Of a stretch of DNA of 64,000 nucleotides, positions 14,079 through 25,212 are shown piece by piece; the first letter of the stretch is position 1; every line of letters begins with the position of its first letter. The DNA lies in contig VDMD01000025.1 of NCBI GenBank assembly GCA_007026445.1, forward strand, positions 124,001 to 188,000, given 5' to 3'. The position numbers were made by a program, and so were the translations under genes. The notes under the pieces were generated by a model, which had not been told where the DNA came from, searched no databases, and saw nothing but the letters and a program-made list of their open reading frames with translations. The DNA comes from Schizophyllum amplum (Eukaryota; Basidiomycota; Agaricomycetes; Agaricales; Schizophyllaceae).

Positions 14079-16514
14079 TTAGGCGACCGGGGCGATAGTA
14101 GGAGAATGCGGCTGCGTCAGGACAATGCGAGGAGTAGAATTCGCGAGCGCATCGTCCAGATCAAAGCAAGAATCAGTCGAGGGCGTGGGCGTGATGGTGG
14201 CCGACGAGCTTGAGGTCAGGATCTGCGCGGCCTGCTGGAAGCTAGTCACAGGCGACGACGACGCCCTCGAGTACATCGGCGGGCGAACAGGCGAAACGGA
14301 GTTTGCGCCAGTGAAGAAGCAGAACCTGGATCATTGTACTACTTAGCGCCGACCTGCGATAACAATGTTCAGACTCACCTGTTCAGAAACTGACTGTAGT
14401 CCTCATCCGGACTGGTAGCCGACGTATCGGATGCGCAAGGTGACGAAGAGCGCGACGACCCAGACGAGGGCGATACGATGGACAACATCGAGTCATCTCC
14501 TGACAACACCGACGACATCGACGCATCGCTCTCGCCGCCAGCCTCAGTCGGCGCTACCGGCATGAAAGCCGTTCCCAAATTCAGCCCCGGCGGCGTCGCC
14601 AACCTCGGCGAGCTCGCATCACTTCCGGACGACGAGTGCCTCTCCGCGCGCAGCAGTCCGCTCGCCAGCCGGGGGCTCGACACCGGCGTCAGGTCGTCAG
14701 CGACCATAACTTCGGCGTGCCGGGCGGTGTCTGGCGCACGTCGGTCGTAAGCAGAGGGCTGTAGTCGAAGTACCCGCGCTGATGCCGCCGCGGCAGAAGG
14801 CCTGGCGTGTTCATCGCTTCGGGATCATGCAGCTCTGGGTTCACGAACGCGCCCGCGGACACGGTCGAACCGGCGATCTCGGGCTCTCGAGGGGAGCCCA
14901 GGGCCGTGGGTTTCGCGAAGGCGAGCGCCTTCTCCGCTTGCTTCGTCGGAAACGGAATGGACGCGACCATCGACCGTCGGCGCCCTTGGGGCTCTGCCTG
15001 CGGCGCGTCCCGATTCCAAGAGCTGCGCCATGAGTTGCTGAAGTCGTAGCGAGAGGAGAGCGACGACGGCATCTGGTGAGAGGCAGCTGGTTCACTGATC
15101 TGCTTGGACATTGATGGAGCTGAAGCCGCAGCGGCGCGTTCCCGGTCCCGTTTGCGCGCAACCGTCTGCAGCTTGCCGTGCAAGACCGCAACATCGCCCT
15201 CGCTCGAGAGCTCCTCCTCCTTCGGCTTGGCACGCGATACTGGCGGTGAGGCCTTCCGGAACGTGGCGACGTAGTTGGCGTCGTTGTTGTTATCCCAGAT
15301 ATCCCTTCCGGCGACGCTGTAGCGGAGCGCAAGTACATCGTCTTCCCTTCCACGCGCGCCATGATATCATCAAGGCGGATGGTGAACGAGAAGCGGTCAA
15401 ATTCATCGCTGATAGAAGATGCGTACTTGGCGGTCACTTCGCTCGTCGTCTGCCAGGCATCAAACGTGAACCGGGCGGCCAGTCGCTTCTCAAAAGCGAG
15501 GTTGCGCACACGTGCCATACCGACAATGTTCGACTGATCGGGCGTCAACTTGAGCTCCTCTAGCGTCACGTCCGCGTTCACGTTGATGATCAAAGGCAGA
15601 TTTGTGAGCTGCATGGCAATAGGAACCTGCCGCACGGAGTCGCCGTAGATGAACGAAGGGAAGTCGCTCTCCGTTCCGCTCGTGTCGTCCGTGGGGCTCC
15701 CGGTGCGCGAGACCGCAAGCGGTTTCTGCTCGGCGATGAAGAGCTTAACGTGTTCGAGTTTAGCATCGAAGTGAACTGCCTTGTTCGGCGTGCTTGGCTC
15801 GCTTTTGCTCTCTGTATGCCCGGTCCCGTGACGATGGACAAGCTGCCCCGAAGCTTGGCCGCGACCCCTTGAGCGACGACCTGACGGGTTCGCCCGACTT
15901 CTTCCTGATCATCCGAGTGTTGTATGGAGAGGTGCTGCTGAAGGAGATCGAGGTTGGTAGCACCGTGACCCTTTCATCCACCGGCGGGTCTGAATTACTT
16001 CGCACTTTCAAGACCTCTGGTCTGACGATAGGCGGACGCGGAGCCAGCGACGCCGGAGTGGACACCACCTTTGTTCGTGGCACGCGGCGAGTCGATCGGG
16101 AAGGCGGCGCATCCTCGTCCGAGCTGTCCCGTACGCGTCAAAAAGCGCGAGCAGCGGGCGACGTTTGGGACCTCCACTGCGTTGAGGCTTCTTCGCGATA
16201 TTCTGTATAGCCTGTTCGCTGCGGCGTGACGAAGATGCTGGGCGCGCCTCCTTGCTCCTACGAGCATGGGCGTTCGGTTGCTCATTGTCCGCCTCACTAG
16301 ATGAGCTCGCGTCCGAGTCGAGGTTGGAAGTCGCCTGTCGGCTGGCTCGAGGAGAAGGAGAAGCACGCGAGATCGTGACTTTGACTGGTGCATTTGTGAT
16401 AAGCTCCGCATTTGCCGTTGAGTGCACAGTAGAGAAACTGGACGTTCGACGAGGGATAATTGGTAGCGGTTTGGCCGAAGCGTTCAAGTCGCGGGAGGAG
16501 GAGCGGAGTGCCAT
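14079..16514 (-). CDS. Glycogen-targeting protein phosphatase 1 regulatory subunit (GAC1/PIG family)
   Basis: Regulatory subunit expected to tether the PP1 catalytic subunit to glycogen and so promote glycogen synthase activity. It starts MALRSSSRDLNASAKPLPII at 16514 with a long Ser-rich disordered region. The PP1-docking RVxF-type motif KAVHF is at 15768-15782, followed by DAKLEHVKLFIAE. A CBM21 domain follows (about 15660-15280) with VRNLAFEKRLAARFTFDAW, FSFTIRLDD and WDNN. The C-terminal third is Ser/Thr-rich with an intron at about 14331-14379, ending PTIAPVA. Several one-base frame breaks (near 16090, 15780-15700, 15330, 14750) must be bridged. The motif plus domain order makes the family call firm; which yeast paralogue it matches is not decidable. 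Confidence 0.85.
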
Positions 16515-17508
16515 GGTTGATAGCTCGGTCGTGAATTAAGTTGGGCTGAGTCCCTGGTTAGTTGACGCAGCGAGGCAGTAGAGTGATGCGTCGCACCTGG
16601 TGGTTAACGTGGCGAAGGCGTACACTATCGTAACAAGAGCTAGCGAAGCGGCTAGTGCTCTATCCGTAAGACGGTTGATTGGCGGTGCGTCAGCGGATGT
16701 TTGCACCTGACCGCGATAGCGAAAGGTGATCCTCGCCACAGGTGATACGCGGCGTGGTATCGGCGAGGTATTATACTGCAACTCGGTCAGCGTCGTCGAC
16801 GTCGGGACGGTGAAGCGTCCTTACCAACACGGATGTGGTTGCAAGGAACGTAAGATAAGTGGGCGACACGCAGAAGTAAGCGTTCGGCGGCGAGGAGCGC
16901 GTGCTGAACGACGGCGGCGACGACGACGACGAAGAGCACTGTGCTCTCCTCGAGGAGAAGGAGAGAAAGACGAGTTGCGCCGATGGCGAGCAGCCCGCCG
17001 GGTTCTCATTTCCCACGCTGTCAATGACGGGCAACGTGCGTCGTGCATCTGCATCCGCGTTTGGCAGATGTCGTTCCAGCCTCCTCCAGATATCTCCAGC
17101 GAATTCCCACCTCCCCACAGAATTCCCCGCACCCATAGCATATCTCTCCGTATGTTTCTTGTTCACCAACGTCACTACCGCGCCATTCATTCGTTGGTGT
17201 ATACGGTGATCGTCGCGAAGCCCGCGTATACGCGTCAAAGTAGGGTCGAGTTAAAAACGAATCGTCAACAGCACTAAAGTCGAGAGTGCGCAGACTGTAC
17301 ACACCAGCATCAAAGGTGAGAAGACGGAAGTACAGTGATCAGCTCAAATAACAGAAGTCGAATGTTACATGCCTAGTATTTACCCCCACGCTGTTCCCCC
17401 ACCGCTGTGGCCTCGAGCCGCCACCCCACTCATCTCCCCCATCCCACTTCCGCGCCAGTCAGCCTCGCCCTGATAAACACTCTGCTGAGGCGGTAAAGGC
17501 CCCCTTGC
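16515..17508. other. Intergenic region, PP1 subunit promoter / PFS2 terminator
   Basis: About 1 kb upstream of the PP1 subunit gene. It contains a short GAC/GGC trinucleotide tract near 16910-16935. A 183-codon frame crosses it but encodes Arg/Glu low-complexity sequence created by that tract. I see no gene here. Confidence 0.45.
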
Positions 17509-19341
17509 TTATTCCGCCCGCGCCCCCTCCACCCCCACTGCTACTCCCCCAAAGCTAGCATCCGCGCCAAAGCCAGGTATGAAGTCGTCCTGCCTTCCAA
17601 AGCCGCCTTGCTGCGAGTACTCGTCGCCCCCATCCGGTCCGCGCGACGCAAACCCAAAGCCCGGCATCTCGTCCACATCGTAGTTCTCCTCGGGCTCCTC
17701 GTCCGCGACCTGGTCCTCGCCCCCCCACTCGCCGCCGGGCGCTCGCGGCTCCAGAAGCGCGTCGTATGGTCGTTGCTCGCCGAGACTAGCAGGTGCCCAG
17801 TGGGTGGTACGCGAGTGACCACACATTCGAGTCGTGCGCGGTGCCGACGATGGCGCGCGGCGCGAGCGTCGCCGAGCCAGCGGTTGACTCTGTGGGTGCA
17901 GACCCGAGGTCCCAGTGCATGACGGCGCCCTCAGAGCCGCCAGAGACGAGGACAGGGTGCACAGGATGCCAGGCGACAGAGCAGACCTCCTTTTTGTGGC
18001 CCTTGAGGAGGAAGAGTTCCTTCATGGCGCGAATGTCGAAGACGCGTACAGTTTGGTCGCGGGAGGCGCTTGCAATTTGGTGGCCATTTGGTGACCAGGC
18101 GAGGGCTTGGATGGTGTTTTTGTGGTAGTGCCTGAAAGGAAGTCAGATGAAGTAGAGAAAGCGAAAATGAAATCACGCACACAGTGGATAAACAGGTACC
18201 TGTTCGGGATCCCAGAACTTGATCTGGTTGTCTTTACTTCCAGAGACCAGAAGACCTTTAGTAGGATGCCACTGCACGCATTTGACGTCCCAGCCGTGAC
18301 CTGCGGCATTGTGAGCTTCTCGGGACGTCTCCACGGGCGCGAACTCACCAGTAGCGCGCTTTCAATCCGACTCTCATGGAAGCTCCATATCCGAACGCTC
18401 GAGTCGTCACTCGCTGTCGCAAACCGCCGATCGTCCGGGCTGAAGCTCAACCCTCGAATGGCTTCGCGTGAGTTGGACCCCTGCCACGAATTGAGGTTGT
18501 TCATATTCGGCTCAAAGTACTTGATGACGCCCGTCTTGTCTGCAGAGGCCAGGTAGTGTCCGGAGTGGCAGAACTCGAAGGTGCAGATGGCGGTGTCGTG
18601 CGCTTGCAGGATGGTCTCGAAATTGAAGGTGAGCCCATTCCAGAGGGTGAATTCGCCGCTTGTGGAACCGGTGAGGATTCGTCGGCCTTCGGGGGTCCAC
18701 TAAAGAGGGGAAGGGTCAGCGTGAGGAATGCAAGAGGTGGAACGAAAAGCACGCACGGTGACGACGTTCACAGGACATCGAATTTTATTGGTCGAGGTGT
18801 GGACATATTTCGTTAAGAGGGACGTCGATGCGTTTTCTGGGTATGCTTTTGGAGGGAGAAGCTGTGAATATCATCAGCATACAAACGCCCTGCGCCTCGA
18901 AGGGGACATACATCTATAATATGCGGGGGACTGGGTCTCATATACGGTCTATATCTCGGGTTCGGCCCCAGCTTCTTGATCTGCAATCGCATGCTGAGCA
19001 CTTGCTAACTCTTTAACCGCATAAACGCACCAGATTCCACCTCCCCATGCCGCCGTTGAAGTCCACAGTTCGCCGCGGACGCGTCTTCTTCAGCATCTTG
19101 CCATCCAGCATGTGTCGCGCGTTCGCGAGCTCCTGTTCCTGCACCTTCGCTTCATCAACTGGGGGCGGTTGCGGGGGCTCGAGGTAGCGTTTGGGCTTCC
19201 ATTCATCGGGCGCGAATGTAGGGATTGCGCTTGGGGGAGGAGGAGGGGGAGAGACATGATCTGACTCCCGGACGACTGTTGATTTGCGAAGGGCTTTCAA
19301 AATATGGGGCCTCAGAACAGGTGGTGGTATGGGTGCAACAA
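17509..19341 (-). CDS. PFS2: Polyadenylation factor subunit 2 (PFS2/WDR33), WD40 protein
   Basis: Nuclear component of the cleavage and polyadenylation factor that helps recognise the poly(A) signal. Conserved segments in order: [47 protein letters not shown], the [20 protein letters not shown] block, [19 protein letters not shown], then seven WD40 blades ([63 protein letters not shown]). The C-terminal tail is acidic then Gly-rich and ends at 17509. The first coding exon is not resolved: the frame is open to the splice acceptor at 19341, and a start codon further upstream (19342-19500) must exist. Frame breaks near 18300 and 17735 are single lost bases. Confidence 0.93.
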
Positions 19342-19747
19342 CTGTATTCGTCAGTGATAGTAGACAGGAAGCGTTTGTCTGGACAGGAAAGATGGATAGA
19401 GGAAATGAGGAAGATCAGCGCTTAGCGCGGCTTGTACCGGCCCGAGGCGTCCGTTGGGTCAAACCAACCAAAACAGATGTAAAGTTGATGTCCGTCTTGT
19501 CCCTTTGCCGATTATTGCAGAGTGTTTCTCCCGGCTACATCGTCAGTTATGTGGTCAGTGTTCTGATTATCCTCAGCGGCAGCATAGGCACTCCATCTCG
19601 GTATATATGAATTGTTCTCTGTCACTCGCCGTGTTGCAAAGGCCCTGCATACGACTATACATATATAGCCATAGAGTAAGTGATACAGGTCTGACGATTT
19701 GATATACGCCTTTACAGTGGAGGTAGAATGTATAGTATGATATTAAA
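19342..19747. other. Spacer between PFS2 5' end and P450-3 3' end
   Basis: About 400 bp. The right-hand part should hold the PFS2 first exon and promoter, and the last 100-150 bp the P450-3 terminator. No other coding signal was seen. Confidence 0.4.
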
Positions 19748-21868
19748 TCATGTCGCTTGATGCCTCCTCACCGTATCCATAGTCAGAGTCCGTGCCCGCT
19801 CACTGCGAGCCTTCACGTCGTACTCGAAAGGTGTCGGCAAGCTTCCCCGCCTCATGAGTTCAAGTTGCACTTCTTTAGAGATTGACGCACCTGACCAAGC
19901 CGGCCATTTGTGATAAATCGATGGGGACAAGCCTTCCGTTTCTTGTCTTGGGTTGGAAAGTCATCGTCGCGAGAGCGGTAGCACAGACGACGAATATCGA
20001 TTCATCAGCTAGCATGCGCCCTGTGTGCAACACTTCAGTACAAATTAACGACCGAGTCATCAATCGTAATTACCTGGACAAAGGCGCCGGCCAAACCTAC
20101 GACGGGCAAACAAAATCAGAATAAACTGCAGCAGCTTCAGTTGGTACTGACCCAAAGGCCCATTCACGAGGATTGAGCTGAGGTTTCTCGCCGAGATATC
20201 GCTCAGGGTTGAATATATGCGGCTGCGGATATTCGTTCTCGTCGCGTGAGATGGCCCTATCCTTCCATCAGACCTCGAGTTCACGAAAAGGAACTTTATT
20301 TAACGCACCACGCATTAGGAAAGACCGCTGCACCGGCTGGTATGGAGTAATCCCCGTACACATCCTCAGCCATCGCGCGATGGGGAAGACCTGAAGTCCC
20401 GCTGCATCAGATATAGAGAATTTCTTGCGCATATGCACGGGCTCACCGAAAGGCGCGACGACATGGTACCGCATTGCTTCCAAGCAGCATGCGTGCGTGT
20501 AAGGAAGCGCGGCCATGTCGCTCACCGCGGGCAGGCGATCTGGGCCAACGACACTGTCAATCTCCGCTTGCGCTCGTGCTTGTATCTCAGGGTGGCAACA
20601 CATGAGCTTAAGAAGGCGAAGATGGTCCATGTGGTCTGGTGGTCTGGGCTCAGCGGATTCACGGCGCATAGAGAAGCCTACAAGCTTACTGTATGCGAGC
20701 CCGCCGCATAGATGGTACCAGCGGCCCTACGATGGATAAATCACTGAAAGCTACCCCGCACCGGTCCCACGTACCATTTGACCTCGAAGGCACCCTCAGG
20801 AGACAAATCGGGCTGAGAGAGCATCTCTGCCGCAAAAGATTGCGGCACTCGGCCCTTTGCCTGAGATGCACCGTCACAAATGGGTGGTGGCGATAGACAG
20901 CCAACTTTACCATCTCTGCTTTCAGCCAGTTGAGCGGCAGATCGACTAGGTCGTAGACATTACGTCGCTCGGTCTCCACCGCCCTCTTCCAACCCGTCCC
21001 CGGGACCCACGCAGGGATGTATTGCACTGCGGGTGGGCATTGAGCGGAAGCGCGGGATCATATGTTTGAATTGATACTCACAGAAGGGAAGTACATCCAC
21101 AAGCCATAAGCCGGGAGTCGAAAACTCCGTGGACGACTGCAACGCTTTTTCCGCTATCCTAATCATTGGATCGTGACCCTTTGACTCGTAGCCGTAGGTG
21201 ATCCTCAGGACGAGGTCGCCTGTGAAGCTGTAACGATAACGGTCAGCTTCTGCGCCTGCCTGAGATGGGTGTATGAAAGAACGCACATGTGACACTGCTC
21301 TTCGAGAGAGCTGGGCGCATTGAGGAGGCCCCTGGCGAAGCGTGCGGCAGCGGCTTCGCGCATCTCATCGTACTTGCGCAACCCCGTGCGCGTACCGAGG
21401 AATTGGTGCAAATAACGCCGCTGCAGCTTCCAGCTCTCGTCGTAGCGGTGGAAAACAGTCGCGTCCTTCCATCCCGCGAGTTCGGACATTGAGACAGACT
21501 GCGGCCGGTCGGATATGTTGAGGGTCTCCAGTATGGCCTTCGCGGACGCATAGGTATTGGCGACAATGATGCATTGTCCAAGACCAGACAGTGAGATTAG
21601 GTCGCTGTCTGTAGAGGACGGTCAGACTGGTAAACCAGGGGAGCTCATGGGTGCAAATGCAGACCATATGTGCTGGACCATCGCTGAAAGTTTTCCCATC
21701 CTTTGTCGGACTCATAAGTAGTATGTTCCCTACCAGAGGTCGTCCAGGAGGACCAGGAGGGAGAGGAAGCATGTTCCTTCGACGAACCAGACGAACGAGG
21801 TACCATGTTGCGAGAATGGCGAGGCCAACCTCGCTGAGCAGCGTCGGACTATATGGCGCCCAGCTCAT
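19748..21868 (-). CDS. Cytochrome P450 (P450-3), same family as P450-1 and -2
   Basis: It starts MSWAPYSPTLLSEVGLAILA at 21868, with a hydrophobic anchor then LPLPPGPPGRPLVGN. Shared family blocks include MSELAGWKDATVFHRYDESW, the LVLRITYGYESKGHDPMI segment, LVDVLPF, the ExxR helix (CLEAMRYHV) and the haem loop FGRRLCPG with RMLADESIF after it. It ends ARTLTMDTVRRHQAT at 19748. The I-helix reads YAAGSHT at 20690-20698, again with His in place of the usual acidic residue. Frame breaks near 21690 and 20610 are single lost bases. It is 7 kb from P450-2 and on the opposite strand, with two unrelated housekeeping genes between. Confidence 0.9.
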
Positions 21869-22484
21869 GTTGATGGGCGAGGGAGGGGGAAGAGGAGCAG
21901 TACGCAGATCCACACGCTGATTTATAGGGTCGGGATGGAGCCGCGAGATGCCCGCTGTCCTTGTCTGTTCGGACGCTATTGCTGGAATTGCACTGGATAG
22001 CCGACAGTCCCAAGCAGGCCGACTGCACACTTGGATCCTCCTTTAATGATCCGTCGCTTACGCTTACATGCCGCCGGCACCGCGCGGAGAATCTGATCAG
22101 TTTGCGGCTTGACGTACGTTTCGTGTGACAAAATGAAGAAGAACAATAGAATGCGAACGCGAGGGGGCGTGCGTGCAGGGGAGTCGCGAGGCGCAAGTCT
22201 CAGGGCTGCAGAGATGGATGCGATAGGCCAAAAGATAGCGTATCGCGTGATAGGAGATATGGAGAATCCATCGCGCCTGGCAGTATGCCAGTTTTTAGCG
22301 CCAGTGCACGTCGCATCGAGGAAGACAATGGGAGCCACATCAGGCGTGTCGAAGATGACGATCAACACATGGAAACAGCGGCCAGATCCGACGTTTTCTC
22401 ACACTCTCGACTTGAACTGAACCATCATGCATCATGACTCTCGGGCAACCGCTCCTCTCCATGAGATCTCTACGAAGAATGGCA
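21869..22484. other. Upstream region of P450-3
   Basis: About 600 bp with no recognisable gene. A TATAAA on the minus strand (21921-21926) lies 53 bp from the P450-3 start codon. Confidence 0.45.
21921..21926 (-). promoter_or_regulatory. TATA box of P450-3
   Basis: TATAAA on the minus strand, 53 bp upstream of the ATG at 21868, a spacing like that of the other two P450 genes. Confidence 0.5.
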
Positions 22485-24141
22485 TGATACTGAAAGTAAC
22501 CCCTATCCGAAACAGGCCCCCTCAACGAAACACCCGGGTTGGCGTGGTTCGCAGGTCTGCAAATATTCCAAGAAAATCACGTAGTGTATATCACAGTAGA
22601 AGACGTATGTGTATCAATTTTCAGACCGATATATGTGCTGGGTGGCGCACAGTGTCTTGAGTAGGGGGAGGACCTTCATCAACCGAGATACGACACGTTT
22701 TGCAATTTTGCTGGACGATCCCTCGAGGTCACACTGCTGCAATGTTACACGTAGTTTGAGTGGACCCAGATAGACTACCACGCAGAGTTACATAGTGAAA
22801 GACCAGCGAAGTCGCTGTGCAGGGCGGACGTTTCGGTGAGGGGTACAACCCGGGTTCCCCGCCTCACTCTTGTTCCCCCTCCCCGTCACTCACATCTCCA
22901 CCGATCCCTCTGAAAATATACATGCCTATACTAGACGATGCCCATGCGCGATCTATTAACTTTGACCTTATATCATGAGGTTCGCTGAACGAGAATGGGC
23001 CGATTCGCAAAATCGTTTCGTTTATAGGTTACTTTCAGTATGCACTGTTTGTCGAGAAGCCAGCGGATCTGTGTGTTTCTGTCGACTGTCTCTACACAGA
23101 ACGAAAATGTACCCTCTCGCGACGAGTATCAATGCGCCTTCAGGCTTGAGTACTCCAGGTGTGTACAACTGCGTACTCGAATATCACTGATCTCTCCTAC
23201 CTCATAATTTCTCGGCCTCTCTGATACCTACAGTGACTCGTTGTTGTCATCTGTTATTGCATGTGGGTGCGTGCCACTTCCTCGCGTCCATCCTGTGTCA
23301 TCGGTCAAGGGTATGTTGTCAGCTATTGTGCGACTCGTTGAGGCCCTCTCGGAAACAGTGCCGAACGACGACTTCGTACCTGGCACAATAGTAATTGGGG
23401 CCTGGAGGCGATGGCTAGCTCAGAGGACGCCTGAAGTTCAATCATGGTTCTCGCTTGGCGGCAAGCTGGCGGGCGCCAACCTCGGCTCTGTCGACCGGTC
23501 ATTGCTAGCCTTCACCGTGAATTATTGCCTGAAATTCTCATAGCGACTCTGGAGGGCTATGATATACAGTAGCTTACCCATTAGCGAAACAGAAAAATTA
23601 ATCTGCCACTTCTCCTGGCCGGATTTACGCTTTCGCTCCCAAAAAGTTGATAGCTGTATTCTAGGTGCTTGAAAGTACTGTCATGAATATTTTCAAGCGG
23701 AACGAGCGACGGTAGGGACCTTGGTGCGAGGGTCAAGTAGAGGGCGGGTAAAGCCGACATACCCCTCAACGAAACATCCGGGCCGACGTACCGGCGAGGC
23801 GGCACTCGATGCGTCGCAGACGCTCCCGTCTTCTCTCTGAACCTCGTATACACATATAGAAACTCCTAAGATGCTGTCTTGGAGCAGCTATAGCACTTAG
23901 AAATGCTTTATGTGCGGACGTCATGTCCCTTGCTACCAACATCATCGTGTCCCGCTCTCCTCGCGCCACCGAGCGGGTCACTCTAGACCAACGGACACCA
24001 AACTTCGCAGGTAGGTATATCCCAATGGCTTATGCATCTTCCCATTTTTTTAGATTTTTTGAGCAAGATCTACGAGGGCGGCGCGTGTCCGAAGCCCACG
24101 TTTCGGTGGGGGGTCATGTTTCGTTGGGGGGTTTGATACTG
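22485..24141. mobile_element. Candidate non-autonomous DNA transposon with sub-repeated terminal inverted repeats
   Basis: The left end has CCCCTATCCGAAAC (22500-22513) and CCCCTCAACGAAAC (22518-22531), 18 bp apart. The right end has the inverse pair GTTTCGGTGGGGGG (24100-24113) and GTTTCGTTGGGGGG (24118-24131), also 18 bp apart. Two more copies lie inside: one right-facing (22830-22843) and one left-facing (23762-23775). The 8-bp word TGATACTG flanks the element (22485-22492 and 24134-24141) and could be a target-site duplication, although five bases (AAAGT) separate it from the repeat on the left. No transposase is visible; the longest internal frame (23241-23543, 100 codons) matches nothing I know. 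An 8-bp duplication would fit hAT or KDZ-type elements, which is inference. It could instead be two short elements, 22518-22843 and 23762-24131. Confidence 0.5.
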
Positions 24142-24299
24142 TACTACAGATCGTCGGGTTTGTAGAGCGAGGGAGCATTCGGTGAGGCCTCATAGTCCCG
24201 CGTCTACGGTCCTATTCTCTTGTATAGAGGCCACACTCCGGTACGCGTGTCCCAACACCCTCTCTTCTTTCATTCTCTTTCGTTGGCAAAGGCCTGTCA

Positions 24300-24306
24300 T
24301 ATATAA
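24300..24306 (+). promoter_or_regulatory. TATA box of the Ser-rich surface protein gene
   Basis: TATATAA, 47 bp upstream of the ATG at 24353. Confidence 0.55.
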
Positions 24307-24352
24307 CTAACCCTCCCTCCTCTCATTGCACCTTTTCACGCGCATCATCATC

Positions 24353-25212
24353 ATGAAATTCTTCGCCCTTATCGTCGTCGGCGCTATTCCTGCTCTGGGC
24401 GCTACATATTTATCCTCGTCAGTTGAGCTCGACCTCGAGCTTCGGCGTACCCGTCATGTCGACGTCTTCAAGCGGCGTGCCTGTCAGCTCGACAGCCGTG
24501 CCCAATGCTGCATCGTCCTCGGTCAGCATCAGCGTATCTTCGACGAGGTGAGCACTCCGGCAGATGCATAATGTGCCGCCACAGCTAACATCTTTGGCCG
24601 CAGCGCTGGTCCGTGTTACACGTGCGTACCCCCCTCGTGGGTGCAGCCCACGACCTATGTCCTGTCCTCTTCCACGGTTGCGACGTACATTATCGCGTCG
24701 CCGACCGCGAGCGTGGCATCTAGTGCCGCCACCGCCGTCGGCGTCTCATCGTGGTCGTCCAAGAACGCGCCCACCGGTGTCGTGTCGTCCTCGTCGGGCC
24801 CTTCTATCGCAGTCTGGTCGTCCTCGTCGGGCCCTTCAGTCGTGGCCTCATCAACGGCCTTCGGCCGCCGCAACGACGTGAGTAGCGCCGTGGTGGCGCC
24901 CGGGACTGTCTCCTCCTCCGTCAGTGCGAGCTCCAATGCCGTTGAAGTCACCTACCTCGGCGACGCTACGACGGTCTACAAACACCCGAGCCTACGGTCA
25001 TCTCAACGTCGCTAACGGGCGGGCCTGCCACGTTCACCGTCGTCCCGTCCGGCGGGGAGGGTCTGGTGTGCGTCGCGGTGCCCGGTCCGGTTCCCAGCGG
25101 CGCACAGCCAGCCGTGCTGGGTGCGCTCGCCGACAACAATGGCGCCGTCGCGTTGCAGAGCGTTGGGATGGCTGGCCTGGTCGCCGTAGCTGCCATGATG
25201 GCGATGTTGTAA
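24353..25212 (+). CDS. Secreted Ser/Thr-rich protein, probably GPI-anchored
   Basis: It starts with a signal peptide (MKFFALIVVGAIPALGA), followed by Ser/Val-rich sequence (SSSGVPVSSTAVPNAASSSV), a short Cys-containing patch (AGPCYTCVPPSWVQP), more Ser-rich repeats (SSSSGPSIAVWSSSSGPSVV) and a small folded-looking part (VTYLGDATTVYKTPEPTV, then TFTVVPSGGEGLVCVAVPG). A C-terminal hydrophobic tail (MAGLVAVAAMMAML) follows, as in GPI-anchor signals. One intron begins at about 24547. The frame changes after the signal peptide (two lost bases or one gained) and near 24980 (AAAA to AAA). Role unknown; the cell surface or wall is the likely location. Low-complexity content means homology alone says little. 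Confidence 0.7.

Noticed and set aside
16726..17277. 183-codon frame on the plus strand in an intergenic region
   Set aside because: The Arg-rich middle arises from a GAC/GGC tract, and there is no conserved domain, start context or splice pattern.
22500..24131. Telomere-like C-rich repeats
   Set aside because: The CCCC words occur as only six spaced copies in two orientations, not as a tandem array of CCCTAA type.
24599..24951. Antisense acidic frame opposite the Ser-rich gene
   Set aside because: It is the complement of Ser codons; the plus-strand gene has a signal peptide, intron and GPI-type tail, which the antisense frame lacks.
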